A stretch of 64,000 nt of DNA from positions 25,810,001 to 25,874,000 of the forward strand of contig NC_135136.1 of the NCBI RefSeq assembly GCF_051014445.1. Direction: 5' to 3'. Shown in pieces: positions 11,830 through 25,896 of the stretch. The position numbers and the translations under genes were made by a program. The notes below the pieces were generated by a model. It saw only the letters and a program-made list of their open reading frames with translations. It was not told the DNA's origin and searched no databases. Source of the stretch: Colletes latitarsis. Lineage: Eukaryota; Arthropoda; Insecta; Hymenoptera; Colletidae. Position 1 is the first letter of the stretch, and every line of letters begins with the position of its first letter.

Positions 11830-12453
11830 GTCCAACAAGAATGCGGAAAAGGCAAAATCATGAGCCAGATGCGGGCGTAACCCAAACCTAACCCAGACCT
11901 AAACGGTGTTATCTTCTAAAATATTGATCAGAACCACGTTTAATTGTCTGTTTCAGTGAGGTACCACATTACTACGTGATTGAAACCAGAGAAAACCAAG
12001 GATCTGTCCAACAAGAATGCGGAAAAGGCAAAATCATGAGCCAGATGCGGGCGTAACCCAAACCTAACCCAGACCTAAACGGTGTTATCTTCTAAAATAT
12101 TGATCAGAACCACGTTTAATTGTCTGTTTCAGTGAGGTACCACATTACTACGTGATTGAAACCAGAGAAAACCAAGGATCTGTCCAACAAGAATGCGGAA
12201 AAGGCAAAATCGTGAGCCAGATGCGGGCGTAACCCAAACCTAACCCAGACCTAAACGGTGTTATCTTCTAAAATATTGATCAGAACCACGTTTAATTGTC
12301 TGTTTCAGTGAGGTGTCACATTACTACATGATTCAAACCAGAGAAAACCAAGGATCTGGCCAACAAGAATGCGGAAAAGGCAAAATCATGAGCCAGATGC
12401 GGGCATAACCCAGACCAAACCCAGACGTAACCGGTGTTATCCTCTAAAATATT
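11830..12453 (+). repeat. Run of nearly identical subtype A monomers
   Basis: At least three consecutive monomers share ATCTTCTAAAATATTGATCA, GAACCACG, CAGTGAGGTACCAC, GATCTGTCC, GGGCGTAACCCAAACC and CCTAAACGG, repeated at 176 bp with almost no differences. Similar runs lie at 1-300, about 7690-8400 and 20486-21370. Such single-monomer homogeneity contrasts with the mixed order elsewhere and suggests local one-unit expansion. One copy has CGTGAGCC in place of CATGAGCC near 12211. Confidence 0.88.
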
Positions 12454-14324
12454 GATGGGAACCACGTTTAATGGACTGTTTCAGTGTGGTACTATAATTA
12501 CTACGTGATTCATACCCGAAAAAACCCAGGATCTGACCAACAAGTATGCGAAGAAGGCAAAATCATGAGCCAGATGCGTGCATAACCCAGACCTAACCCA
12601 GACCTAATCGGTTTCATACACTAAAATATTGATCGAAACCAGGTTTAATTATCTGTTTCAGTGAGGTACCACATTACTACGTGATTGAAACCAGAGAAAA
12701 CCAAGGATCTGTCCAACAAGAATGCGGAAAAGGCAAAATCATGAGCCAGATGCGGGCGTAACCCAAACCTAACCCAGACCTAAACGGTGTTATCTTCTAA
12801 AATATTGATCAGAACCACGTTTAATTGTCTGTTTCAGTGAGGTACCACATTACTACGTGATTGAAACCAGAGAAAACCAAGGATCTGGCCAACAAGAATG
12901 CGGAAAAGGCAAAATCATGAGCCAGATGGGGGCATAACCCAGACCAAACCCAGACGTAACCGGTGTTATCCTCTAAAATATTGATCGGAACCACGTTTAA
13001 TTGTCTGTTTCAGTGAGGTGTCACATTACTACATGATTCAAACCAGAGAAAACCAAGGATCCGGCCAACAGGTATTAGGAAAAGGCAAAATCATGAGCCA
13101 GATGCGGGCATAACCCAAACCTTACCCAGACCTAACCGGTGTTATCCTCTAAAATACTGATCGAAACCAGGTTTAATTGACTGTTTCAACGTGGTACCAC
13201 ATTACTACGTGATTCAAACCCTAAAAAACTCAGGATTTGGCCAACGAGTATGCGAAGAAGGCACAATCATGAGCCCGATGCGGGCATAACCCAGACCTAA
13301 CCCAGACCTAACCGGTCTTATCCTCTAAAATATTGATCGAAACCAGGTTTAATTGTCAGTTTCAGTGTCGTACCACATTACTACGTGATTCAAGCCAGAG
13401 AAAAACCAGGATCCGGCCACCAAGAATTCGGAAAAGGCAAAATCATGAGCCAGATGGGGGCATAACCCAGACCTAACCCAGACCTAACCGGTGTTATCCT
13501 CTTAAATATTGATCGAAACCAGGTTTAATTGTCTGTTTCATTATGGTACCACATTACTATGTGATTGAAACCAGAGAAGACCAAGGACCTGGCCAACAAG
13601 AATGCGAAGAAGGCAAAATCATGAGCCAGATGGGGGCATAACCCAGACCTAACGCAGACCTAACCGGTGTTATCCCCTAAAATATTGATCGAAACCAAGT
13701 TTAATTGTCTGTTTCATTGTGGTACCAAATTACTACGTGATTGATACCAGAGAAAACCAAGGATCCGGCCATCAAGAATGCGGAAAAGGCAAAATCATGA
13801 GTCACATCCGGGCATAACCCAGACCTAACCCAGACCTAACCGGCGTTCCCGACTAAAAAACTGACCGAATCCAGGTTTAAATGACTGTTACTGTGTGGTA
13901 CCACATTACTACGTGATTCAAACCCGAAAAAACCATGGATCTGGCCAACAAGTATGCGAAGAAGGCAAAATCATGAGCCAGATGCGGGCATAACCCAGAC
14001 CTAACCCAGACCTAACCGGTGTTATACTCTAAAATATTGATCGAATCCAAGTTTAACCGACTGTTTCTGTGTGGTACCACATTACTGCGTGATTCAAACC
14101 CGAAAAAACCCAGGACCTGGCCAACAAGAATGCGGAAGAGGCAAAATCATGAGCCAGATGCGGTCATAACCCAGACCTAACACAGACCTAACCGGTGTTA
14201 CCGACTAAAATATTGGTCGGAACCAGGTTTAATTGTCTGTTTCAGTAAGGTGTCACATTGCTACGTGTTTCAAACCAGAGAAAACCCAGGATCTGGCCAA
14301 CAAGTATGCGAAGAACGCAAAATC

Positions 14325-14446
14325 ATGAGCCAGATGCGGGCTTAACCCAGACCTAACCCAGACCTAACCGGTGTTACCGACTAAAATACTGACCGAATCC
14401 AGGTTTAATTGACTGTTACTGTGTGGTCTGCGAAGGAGGCAAAATC
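14325..14446 (+). repeat. Short monomer, 122 bp, 54-bp internal deletion (copy 1)
   Basis: The landmark spacing here drops to 122 bp. The sequence runs GTGTGGT then CTGCGAAGGAGG, so positions 104-157 of the monomer are missing: half of the palindrome, the TACGTGATT segment, the A-tract and the GGATCTGGCCAACAAG segment. The join has at most a 2-bp GT microhomology plus one substitution (GTCTGCG for GTATGCG). The same join recurs at 23604 and 33228 and marks descent of the large HOR. Confidence 0.93.
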
Positions 14447-16440
14447 ATGAGCCAGATGCGGGCATAACCCAGACCTAACCCAGACCTAACCGGTGTTATC
14501 CTCTAAAATATTGATCGAAACCAGGTTTAATTGTCTGTTTCATTGTGGTACCACATTACTACGTGATTGAAACCGGAGAAAACCAAGGATCTGGCCAACA
14601 AGAATGCGGTAAAGGCATAATCATGAGCCAGATGGGGGCGTAACCCAGACCTAACCCTGACGTAACCGGTGTTATCGTCTAAAATATTGATCAGAACCAC
14701 GTTTAATTGTCTGTTTCAGTGAGGTGTCACATTACTACATGATTCAAACCAGAGAAAACCAAGGATCTGGCCAAGAAGAATGCGGAAAAGGCACAATAAT
14801 GAGCCAGATGCGGGCATAACCCAGACCTAACCCAGAACTAACCGGTCTTATCCTCTAAAATATTGATCGAAACCAAGTTTAATGGACTGTTTCAGTGTGG
14901 TACCGTAATTACTACGTGATTCAAACCCGAAAAAACCCAGGATCTGAACAACAAGTATGCGAAGAAGGCAAAATCATGAGCCAGATGCTGGCATAACCCA
15001 GACCTAACCCAGACTTAACCGGTCTTATCCTCTAAAATATTGATGGAAACGAGGTCTAATTGTCAGTTTCAGTGTCGCACCACATGACTACGTGATTCAA
15101 GCCAGAGAAAAACCAGGGTCTGGCCAACTAGTATGCGAGGAAGGCAAAATCATGAGCCAGATGCGGGCATAACCCAGACCTAACCCAGACCTAACCGGTG
15201 TTATCCCCTAAAATATTGATCGAAACCTAGTTTAATGGACTCTTTCAGTGTGGTACAGTAATTACTACGTGATTCAAACCCGAAAAAACCCAGGATCTGA
15301 ACAACAAGTATGCGAAGGAGGCAAAATCATGAGCCAGATGCGGGCATAACCCAGACCTAACCCAGACCTAACCGGTGTTATCCGCTAAAATATTGATCGA
15401 AACCAGGTTTAATTGTCTGTTTCATTGTGGTACCACATTACTACGTGATTGAAGCCGGAGAAAACCAAGGATCTGGCCAACAAGAATGCGGTAAAGGCAT
15501 AATCATGAGCCAGATGGGGGCGTAACCCAGACCTAACCCAGACGTAACCGGTGTTATCGTCTAAAATATTGATCGGAACCACGTTTAATTGTCTGTTTCA
15601 GTGAGGTGTCACATTACTACATGATTCAAACCAGAGAAAACCAAGGATCTGGCCAAGAAGAATGCGGAAAAGGCACAATAATGAGCCAGATGCGGGCATA
15701 ACCCAGACCTAACCCAGACCTAACCGGTCTTATCCTCTAAAATATTGATCGAAACCGAGTTTTATGGACTGTTTCAGTGTGGTAGCATAATTACTACGTG
15801 ATTCATACCCGAAAAAACCCATGATCTGACCAACAAGTATGCGAAGAAGGCAAAATCATGAGCCAGATGCGGGCATAACCCAGACCTAACCCAGACCTAA
15901 CCGGTGTTATCCTCTAAAATATTGATCGAAACCAGGTTTAATTGTCTGTTTCATTGTGGTACCACATTACTACGTGATTGAAGCCGGAGAAAACCAAGGA
16001 TCTGGCCAACAAGAATGCGGTAAAGGCATAATCATGAGCCAGATGGGGGCGTAACCCAGACCTAACCCTGACGTAACCGGTGTTATCGTCTAAAATATTG
16101 ATCGAAACCAGGTTTAATTGTCTGTTTCAGTGAGGTGTCACATTACTACATGTTTCAAACCAGAGAAAACCAAGGATCTGGCCAACAAGAATGCGGAAAA
16201 GGCAAAATCAGGAGCCAGATGGGGGCATAACCCAGACCTAACCCAGACCTAACCGGTGTTATCCTCTAAAATATTGATCGAAACCAGGTTTAATTGCCTG
16301 TTTCATTGTGGAACCACATTACTTACGTGATTGAATCCAGAGAAAACCATGGATCCGGCCAACAAGAATGCGGAAAAGGCAAAATCATGAGTCAGATGCG
16401 GGCATAACCCAGACCTAACCCAGACCTAACCGGTGTTCCC

Positions 16441-17264
16441 GACTAAAATACTGACCGAATCCAGGTTTAATTGACTGTTACTGTGTGGTACCACATTACT
16501 ACGTGATTCAAACCCGGAAATTCCCAGGATCTGAGCAACAAGTATGCGAAGAAGGCACAATCATGAGGCAGATGCGGGCATAACCCAGACCTAACCCAGA
16601 ACTAACCGGTCTTATCCTCTAAAATATTGATCGAAACCAAGTTTAATGGACTGTTTCAGTGTGGTACCGTAATTACTACGTGATTCAAACCCGAAAAAAC
16701 CCAGGATCTGAACAACAAGTATGCGAAGAAGGCAAAATCATGAGCCAGATGCTGGCATAACCCAGACCTAACCCAGACCTAATCGGCTTCATCCTCTAAA
16801 ATATTGATCGAAACCATGTTTAATTGTCCGTTTCAGTGTGGTACCACATTACTACGTGATTGAAACCAGAGAAAGCCAAGGATCTGGCCAACAAGAATGC
16901 GAAGAAGGCAAAATCATGAGCCAGATGCGGGCATAACCCAGACCTAACCCAGACCTAACCGGTGTTATCCTCTAAAATATTGATCGAAAGCAGGTTTAAT
17001 TGTCTGTTTCAGTGTGGTACCACATTACTACGTGATTGAAACCAGAGAAAACCAAGGATCCGGCCAACAAGAATGCGGAAAAGACAAAATCATGAGTCAG
17101 ATGCGGGCATAACCCAGACCTAACCCAGACCTAACCGGTGTTATCTTCTAAAATATTGATCAGAACCACGTTTAATTGTCTGTTTCAGTGAGGTGTCACA
17201 TTACTACATGATTCAAACCAGAGAAAACCAAGGATCTGGCCAACAAGAATGCGGAAAAGACAAA
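16441..17264 (+). repeat. K block, copy 2 (inside 9-kb HOR copy 1)
   Basis: GACTAAAATACTGACC here matches 4327 at offset 12114, and CGAAAGCAGG at 4871/16985 has the same offset. All diagnostic monomers occur in the same order. It differs from copy 1 by GATGCTGGC for GATGCGGGC in the TACCGTAATT unit's successor and by GAAAAGACAAAATC in the last units. Confidence 0.88.
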
Positions 17265-19735
17265 ATCATGAGTCAGATGCGGGCATAACCCAGACCTAAC
17301 CCAGACCTAACCGGTGTTATCTTCTAAAATATTGATCAGAACCACGTTTAATTGTTTGTTTCAGTGAAGTGTCACATTACTACATGATTCAAACCAGAGA
17401 AAACCAAGGATCTGGCCAACTAGTATGCGAGGAAGGCAAAATCATGAGCCAGATGCGGGCATAACCCAGACCTAACCCAGACCTAACCGGTGTTATCCCC
17501 TAAAATGTGGATCGAAACCAGGTTTAATTGACTGTTTCAGTGTGGTACCACATTAGTACGTGATTCAAACCCGAAAAAACTCAGGATCTGGCCAACAAGT
17601 ATGCGAAGAAGGCAAAATCATGAGCCAGATGCGGGCATAACCCAGACCTAACCCAGACCTAACCGGTCTTATCCTCTAAAATATTGATGGAAACGAGGTC
17701 TAATTGTCAGTTTCAGTGTCGCACCACATTACTACGTGATTCAAGCCAGAGAAAAACCAGGGTCTGGCCAACTAGTATGCGAGGAAGGCAAAATCATGAG
17801 CCAGATGCGGGCATAACCCAGACCTAACCCAGACCTAACCGGTGTTATCCCCTAAAATGTGGATCGAAACCAGGTTTAATTGACAGATTCAGTGTGGTAC
17901 CACATTAGTACGTGATTCAAACCCGAAAAAACCCAGGATCTGGCCAACAAGGATGCGAAAAAGGCAAAATCATGAGCCAGATGCGGGCATAACCCAGACC
18001 TAACCCAGACCTAACCGGTGTTATCCTCTAAAATATTTATCGAAACCAGGTTTAATTGTCTGTTTCATTGTGGTACCACATTTCTACGTGATTGATACCA
18101 GAGAAAACCAAGGATCCGGCCAACTAAAATGCGGAAAAGGCATAATCATGAGTCACATGCGGGCATAACCCAGACCTAACCCAGACCTAACCGGTGTTCC
18201 CGACTAAAAAACTGACCGAATCCAGGTTTAGTTGACTGTTACTGTGTGGTACCACATTACTACGTGATTCAAACCCGAAAAAACCATGGATCTGGCCAAC
18301 AAGTATGCGAAGAAGGCAAAATCATGAGCCAGATGCGGGCATAACCCAGACCTAACCCAGACCTAACCGGTCTGCTCCTCTAAAATATTGATGGAAACCA
18401 GGTCTAATTGTCAGTTTCAGTGTGGTACCACATTACTCCGTGATTCAAGCCAGAGAAGAACCAGGATCTGGCCAACAAGAATGCGGAAAGGCAAAATCAT
18501 GAGCCAGATGCGGGCATAACCCAGACCTAACCCAGACCTAACCGGTGTTATACTCTAAAATATTGATCGAATCCAAGTTTAACGGACTGTTTCTGTGTGG
18601 TACCACATTACTGCGTGATTCATACCCGAAAAAACCCAGGATCTGACCAACAAGTATGCGAAGAAGTCAAAATCATGAGCCAGATGCGGGCATCACCCAG
18701 ACCTCACCCAGACCTAATCGGTTTCATCCTCTAAAATATTGATCGAAACCAGGTTTAATTGTCTGTTCAGTGAGGTGTCACATTACTACGTGTTTCAAAC
18801 CAGAGAAAACCAAGGATCTGGCCAACATGAATGCGGAAAAGGCACAATAATGAGCCAGATGCGGACATAACCCAGACCTAACCCAGACCTAACCGGTGTT
18901 CCCGACTAAAATACTGACCGAATCCAGGTTTAATGGACTGTTTCAGTGTGGTACCATAATTACTACGTGATTCATACCCGAAAAAACCCAGGATCTGTCC
19001 AACAAGTATGCGAAGAAGTCAAAATCATGAGCCAGATGCGGGCATCACCCAGACCTCACCCAGACCTAATCGGTTTCATCCTCTAAAATATTGATCGAAA
19101 CCAGGTTTAATTGTCTGTTTCAGTGAGGTGTCACATTACTACATGATTCAAACCAGAGAAAACCAAGGATCTGGCCAACAAGAATGCGGAAAAGGCAAAA
19201 TCATGAGCCAGATGGGGGCATAACCCAGACCAAACCCAGACGTAACCGGTGTTATCCTCTAAAATATTGATCGGAACCACGTTTAATTGTCTGTTTCAGT
19301 GAGGTGTCACATTACTACATGATTCAAACCAGAGAAAACCTTGGATCTGGCCAACAAGAATGCGGAAAAGGCAAAATCATGAGCCAGATGGGGGCATAAC
19401 CCAGACCTAACCCAGACCTAACCGGTTTTATCCTCTAAAATATTGATCGAAACCAAGTTTAATGGACTGTTTCAGTGTGGTACTATAATTACTACGTGAT
19501 TCATACCCGAAAAAACCCAGGATCTGACCAACAAGTATGCGAAGAAGGCAAAATCATGAGTCACATGCGGGCATAACCCAGACCTAACCCAGACCTAACC
19601 GGTGTTCCCGACTAAAAAACTGACCGAATCCAGGTTTAGTTGACTGTTACTGTGTGGTACCACATTACTACGTGATTCAAACCCGAAAAAACCATGGATC
19701 TGGCCAACAAGTATGCGAAGAAGGCAAAATCATGA

Positions 19736-21380
19736 GTCAGATGCGGGCATAACCCAGACCTAACCCAGACCTAATCGGCTTCATCCTCTAAAATATTGAT
19801 CGAAACCATGTTTAATTGTCCGTTTCAGTGTGGTACCACATTACTACGTGATTGAAACAAGAGAAAGCCAAGGATCTGGCCAACAAGAATGCGAAGAAGG
19901 CAAAATCATGAGCCAGATGCGGGCATAACCCAGACCTAACCCAGACCTAACCGGTGTTATCCTCTAAAATATTGATCGAAAGCAGGTTTAATTGTCTGTT
20001 TCATTGTGGTACCACATTGCTGCGTGATTGATACCAGAGAAAACCAAGGATCCGGCCAACAAAAATGCGGAAAAGGCATAATCATGAGTCACATGCGGGC
20101 ATAACCCAGACCTAACCCAGACCTAACCGGTGTTCCCGACTAAAAAACTGACCGAATCCAGGTTTAGTTGACTGTTACTGTGTGGTACCACATTACTACG
20201 TGATTCAAACCCGAAAAAACCATGGATCTGGCCAACAAGTATGCGAAGAAGGCAAAATCATGAGCCAGATGCGGGCATAACCCAGACCTAACCCAGACCT
20301 AACCGGTCTGCTCCTCTAAAATATTGATGGAAACCAGGTCTAATTGTCAGTTTCAGTGTGGTACCACATTACTCCGTGATTCAAGCCAGAGAAGAACCAG
20401 GATCTGGCCAACAAGAATGCGGAAAGGCAAAATCATGAGCCAGATGCGGGCATAACCCAGACCTAACCCAGACCTAAACGGTGTTATCTTCTAAAATATT
20501 GATCAAAACCACGTTTAATTGTCTGTTTCAGTGAGGTGTCACATTACTACATGATTCAAACCAGAGAAAACCAAGGATCTGGCCAACAAGAATGCGGAAA
20601 AGGCAAAATCATGAGCCAGATGCGGGCGTCACCCAAACCTAACCCAGACCTAAACGGTGTTATCTTCTAAAATATTGATCAGAACCACGTTTAATTGTCT
20701 GTTTCAGTGAGGTACCACATTACTACGTGATTGAAACCAGAGAAAACCAAGGATCTGGCCAACAAGAATGCGGAAAAGGCAAAATCATGAGCCAGATGCG
20801 GGCGTAACCCAAACCTAACCCAGACCTAAACGGTGTTATCTTCTAAAATATTGATCAGAACCACGTTTAATTGTCTGTTTCAGTGAGGTACCACATTACT
20901 ACGTGATTGAAACCAGAGAAAACCAAGGATCTGTCCAACAAGAATGCGGAAAAGGCAAAATCATGAGCCAGATGCTGGCGTAACCCAAACCTAACCCAGA
21001 CCTAAACGGTGTTATCTTCTAAAATATTGATCAGAACCACGTTTAATTGTCTGTTTCAGTGAGGTACCACATTACTACGTGATTGAAACCAGAGAAAATC
21101 AAGGATCTGTCCAACAAGAATGCGGAAAAGGCAAAATCATGAGCCAGATGCGGGCGTAACCCAAACCTAACCCAGACCTAAACGGTGTTATCTTCTAAAA
21201 TATTGATCAGAACCACGTTTAATTGTCTGTTTCAGTGAGGTGTCACATTACTACATGATTCAAACCAGAGAAAACCAAGGATCTGGCCAACAAGAATGCG
21301 GAAAAGGCAAAATCATGAGCCAGATGCGGGCATAACCCAGACCAAACCCAGACGTAACCGGTGTTATCCTCTAAAATATT
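19736..21380 (+). repeat. Partial K block, G-B-E cassette and subtype A run
   Basis: This starts with the AATCGGCTTCATCC and CGAAAGCAGG monomers of the K block (about 19768-19990), then G, B (GACTAAAAAACTG near 20140) and E (CTGCTCC near 20307). Five subtype A monomers follow, with ATCTTCT landmarks at 176-bp intervals from 20486. This interval separates the first two 9-kb HOR copies. The A run matches those at 7.7-8.4 kb and 11.8-12.4 kb. Confidence 0.86.
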
Positions 21381-23603
21381 GATGGGAACCACGTTTAATT
21401 GTCTGTTTCAGTGAGGTGTCACATTACTACATGATTCAAACCAGAGAAAACCAAGGATCTGGCCAACAAGAATGCGGAAAAGGCAAAATCATGAGCCAGA
21501 TGGGGGCATAACCCAGACCAAACCCAGACGTAACCGGTGTTATCCTCTAAAATATTGATCGGAACCACGTTTAATTGTCTGTTTCAGTGAGGTGTCACAT
21601 TACTACATGATTCAAACCAGAGAAAACCAAGGATCTGGCCAACAAGAATGCGGAAAAGGCAAAATCATGAGCCAGATGGGGGCATAACCCGGACCTAACC
21701 CAGACCTAACCGGTTTTATCCTCTAAAATATTGATCGAAACCAAGTTTAATGGACTGTTTCAGTGTGGTACTATAATTACTACGTGATTCATACCCGAAA
21801 AAACCCAGGATCTGACCAACAAGTATGCGAAGAAGGCAAAATCATGAGCCAGATGCGTGCATAACCCAGACCTAACCCAGACCTAATCGGTTTCATACAC
21901 TAAAATATTGATCGAAACCAGGTTTAATTATCTGCTTCAGTGTGGTACCACATTACTACGTGATTGAAACCAGAGAAAACCAAGGATCTGGCCAACATGA
22001 ATGCGGAAAAGGCAAAATCATGAGCCAGATGGGGGCATAACCCAGACCTAACCCAGACCTAACCGGTGTTGTCCTCTAAAATATTGATCAGAACCACGTT
22101 TAATTGTCTGTTTCAGTGAGGTGTCACATTACTACATGATTCAAACCAGAGAAAACCAAGGATCTGGCCAACAAGAATGCGGAAAAGGCAAAATCATGAG
22201 CCAGATGGGGGCATAACCCAGACCAAACCCAGACGTAACCGGTGTTATCCTCTAAAATATTGATCGGAACCACGTTTAATTGTCTGTTTCAGTGAGGTGT
22301 CACATTACTACATGATTCAAACCAGAGAAAACCAAGGATCCGGCCAACAGGAATTAGGAAAAGGCAAAATCATGAGCCAGATGCGGGCATAACCCAAACC
22401 TTACCCAGACCTAACCGGTGTTATCCTCTAAAATACTGATCGAAACCAGGTTTAATTGACTGTTTCAACGTGGTACCACATTACTACGTGATTCAAACCC
22501 TAAAAAACTCAGGATTTGGCCAACGAGTATGCGAAGAAGGCACAATCATGAGCCCGATGCGGGCATAACCCAGACCTAACCCAGACCTAACCGGTCTTAT
22601 CCTCTAAAATATTGATCGAAACCAGGTTTAATTGTCAGTTTCAGTGTCGTACCACATTACTACGTGATTCAAGCCAGAGAAAAACCAGGATCCGGCCACC
22701 AAGAATTCGGAAAAGGCAAAATCATGAGCCAGATGGGGGCATAACCCAGACCTAACCCAGACCTAACCGGTGTTATCCTCTTAAATATTGATCGAAACCA
22801 GGTTTAATTGTCTGTTTCATTATGGTACCACATTACTATGTGATTGCAACCAGAGAAAACCAAGGACCTGGCCAACAAGAATGCGAAGAAGGCAAAATCA
22901 TGAGCCAGATGGGGGCATAACCCAGACCTAACGCAGACCTAACCGGTGTTATCCCCTAAAATATTGATCGAAACCAAGTTTAATTGTCTGTTTCATTGTG
23001 GTACCAAATTACTACGTGATTGATACCAGAGAAAACCAAGGATCCGGCCATCAAGAATGCGGAAAAGGCAAAATCATGAGTCACATCCGGGCATAACCCA
23101 GACCTAACCCAGACCTAACCGGCGTTCCCGACTAAAAAACTGACCGAATCCAGGTTTAAATGACTGTTACTGTGTGGTACCACATTACTACGTGATTCAA
23201 ACCCGAAAAAACCATGGATCTGGCCAACAAGTATGCGAAGAAGGCAAAATCATGAGCCAGATGCGGGCATAACCCAGACCTAACCCAGACCTAACCGGTG
23301 TTATACTCTAAAATATTGATCGAATCCAAGTTTAACCGACTGTTTCTGTGTGGTACCACATTACTGCGTGATTCAAACCCGAAAAAACCCAGGACCTGGC
23401 CAACAAGAATGCGGAAGAGGCAAAATCATGAGCCAGATGCGGTCATAACCCAGACCTAACACAGACCTAACCGGTGTTACCGACTAAAATATTGGTCGGA
23501 ACCAGGTTTAATTGTCTGTTTCAGTAAGGTGTCACATTGCTACGTGTTTCAAACCAGAGAAAACCCAGGATCTGGCCAACAAGTATGCGAAGAACGCAAA
23601 ATC

Positions 23604-23725
23604 ATGAGCCAGATGCGGGCTTAACCCAGACCTAACCCAGACCTAACCGGTGTTACCGACTAAAATACTGACCGAATCCAGGTTTAATTGACTGTTACTG
23701 TGTGGTCTGCGAAGGAGGCAAAATC
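23604..23725 (+). repeat. Short monomer, 122 bp, 54-bp internal deletion (copy 2)
   Basis: This has the same GTGTGGT/CTGCGAAGGAGG junction as 14325-14446, 9279 bp downstream and with identical flanking monomer order. It confirms that 12.4-19.7 kb and 21.4-28.5 kb descend from one segment that already carried the deletion. Confidence 0.93.
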
Positions 23726-25896
23726 ATGAGCCAGATGCGGGCATAACCCAGACCTAACCCAGACCTAACCGGTGTTATCCTCTAAAATATTGATCGAAAC
23801 CAGGTTTAATTGTCTGTTTCATTGTGGTACCACATTACTACGTGATTGAAACCGGAGAAAACCAAGGATCTGGCCAACAAGAATGCGGTAAAGGCATAAT
23901 CATGAGCCAGATGGGGGCGTAACCCAGACCTAACCCTGACGTAACCGGTGTTATCGTCTAAAATATTGATCGGAACCACGTTTAATTGTCTGTTTCAGTG
24001 AGGTGTCACATTACTACATGATTCAAACCAGAGAAAACCAAGGATCTGGCCAAGAAGAATGCGGAAAAGGCACAATAATGAGCCAGATGCGGGCATAACC
24101 CAGACCTAACCCAGACCTAACCGGTCTTATCCTCTAAAATATTGATCGAAACCAAGTTTTATGGACTGTTTCAGTGTGGTAGCATAATTACTACGTGATT
24201 CATACCCGAAAAAACCCATGATCTGACCAACAAGTATGCGAAGAAGGCACAATCATGAGGCAGATGCGGGCATAACCCAGACCTAACCCAGAACTAACCG
24301 GTCTTATCCTCTAAAATATTGATCGAAACCAAGTTTAAAGGACTGTTTCAGTGTGGTACCGTAATTACTACGTGATTCAAACCCGAAAAAACCCAGGATC
24401 TGAACAACAAGTATGCGAAGAAGGCAAAATCATGAGCCAGATGCTGGCATAACCCAGACCTAACCCAGACTTAACCGGTCTTATCCTCTAAAATATTGAT
24501 GGAAACGAGGTCTAATTGTCAGTTTCAGTGTCGCACCACATGACTACGTGATTCAAGCCAGAGAAAAACCAGGGTCTGGCCAACTAGTATGCGAGGAAGG
24601 CAAAATCATGAGCCAGATGCGGGCATAACCCAGACCTAACCCAGACCTAACCGGTGTTATCCCCTAAAATATTGATCGAAACCTAGTTTAATGGACTGTT
24701 TCAGTGTGGTACAGTAATTACTACGTGATTCAAACCCGAAAAAACCCAGGATCTGAACAACAAGTATGCGAAGGAGGCAAAATCATGAGCCAGATGCGGG
24801 CATAACCCAGACCTAACCCAGACCTAACCGGTGTTATCCTCTAAAATATTGATCGAAACCAGGTTTAATTGTCTGTTTCATTGTGGTACCACATTACTAC
24901 GTGATTGAAGCCGGAGAAAACCAAGGATCTGGCCAACAAGAATGCGGTAAAGGCATAATCATGAGCCAGATGGGGGCGTAACCCAGACCTAACCCAGACG
25001 TAACCGGTGTTATTGTCTAAAATATTGATCGGAACCACGTTTAATTGTCTGTTTCAGTGAGGTGTCACATTACTACATGATTCAAACCAGAGAAAACCAA
25101 GGATCTGGCCAAGAAGAATGCGGAAAAGGCACAATAATGAGCCAGATGCGGGCATAACCCAGACCTAACCCAGACCTAACCGGTCTTATCCTCTAAAATA
25201 TTGATCGAAACCGAGTTTTATGGACTGTTTCAGTGTGGTAGCACAATTACTACGTGATTCATACCCGAAAAAACCCATGATCTGACCAACAAGTATGCGA
25301 AGAAGGCAAAATCATGAGCCAGATGCGGGCATAACCCAGACCTAACCCAGACCTAACCGGTGTTATCCTCTAAAATATTGATCGAAACCAGGTTTAATTG
25401 TCTGTTTCATTGTGGTACCACATTACTACGTGATTGAAGCCGGAGAAAACCAAGGATCTGGCCAACAAGAATGCGGTAAAGGCATAATCATGAGCCAGAT
25501 GGGGGCGTAACCCAGACCTAACCCTGACGTAACCGGTGTTATCGTCTAAAATATTGATCGAAACCAGGTTTAATTGTCTGTTTCAGTGAGGTGTCACATT
25601 ACTACATGTTTCAAACCAGAGAAAACCAAGGATCTGGCCAACAAGAATGCGGAAAAGGCAAAACCAGGAGCCAGATGGGGGCATAACCCAGACCTAACCC
25701 AGACCTAACCGGTGTTATCCTCTAAAATATTGATCGAAACCAGGTTTAATTGCCTGTTTCATTGTGGAACCACATTACTTACGTGATTGAATCCAGAGAA
25801 AACCATGGATCCGGCCAACAAGAATGCGGAAAAGGCAAAATCATGAGTCAGATGCGGGCATAACCCAGACCTAACCCAGACCTAACCGGTGTTCCC

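Larger units (their letters stand above)
12454..19735 (+). repeat. About 9-kb long-period HOR, copy 1
   Basis: This segment of about 41 monomers is collinear with 21381-28487. The offset steps as follows: 8927 at GATGGGA (12454/21381), 9279 at CCGGCCAACAGG (13061/22340) and at the 122-bp short monomer (14325/23604), 9456 from CAGAACT (14833/24289) to the AAGACA unit (17257/26713), 8928 from about 17951, and 8752 by 19561. Each step is close to a whole number of monomers (+2, +1, -3, -1), so the copies differ by entire monomers gained or lost. It contains K block copy 2 (from 16441), a G-B-E-F cassette (about 18050-18600) and two H units (GCATCACCCAGACCTCACCC near 18690 and 19045). Confidence 0.88.
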
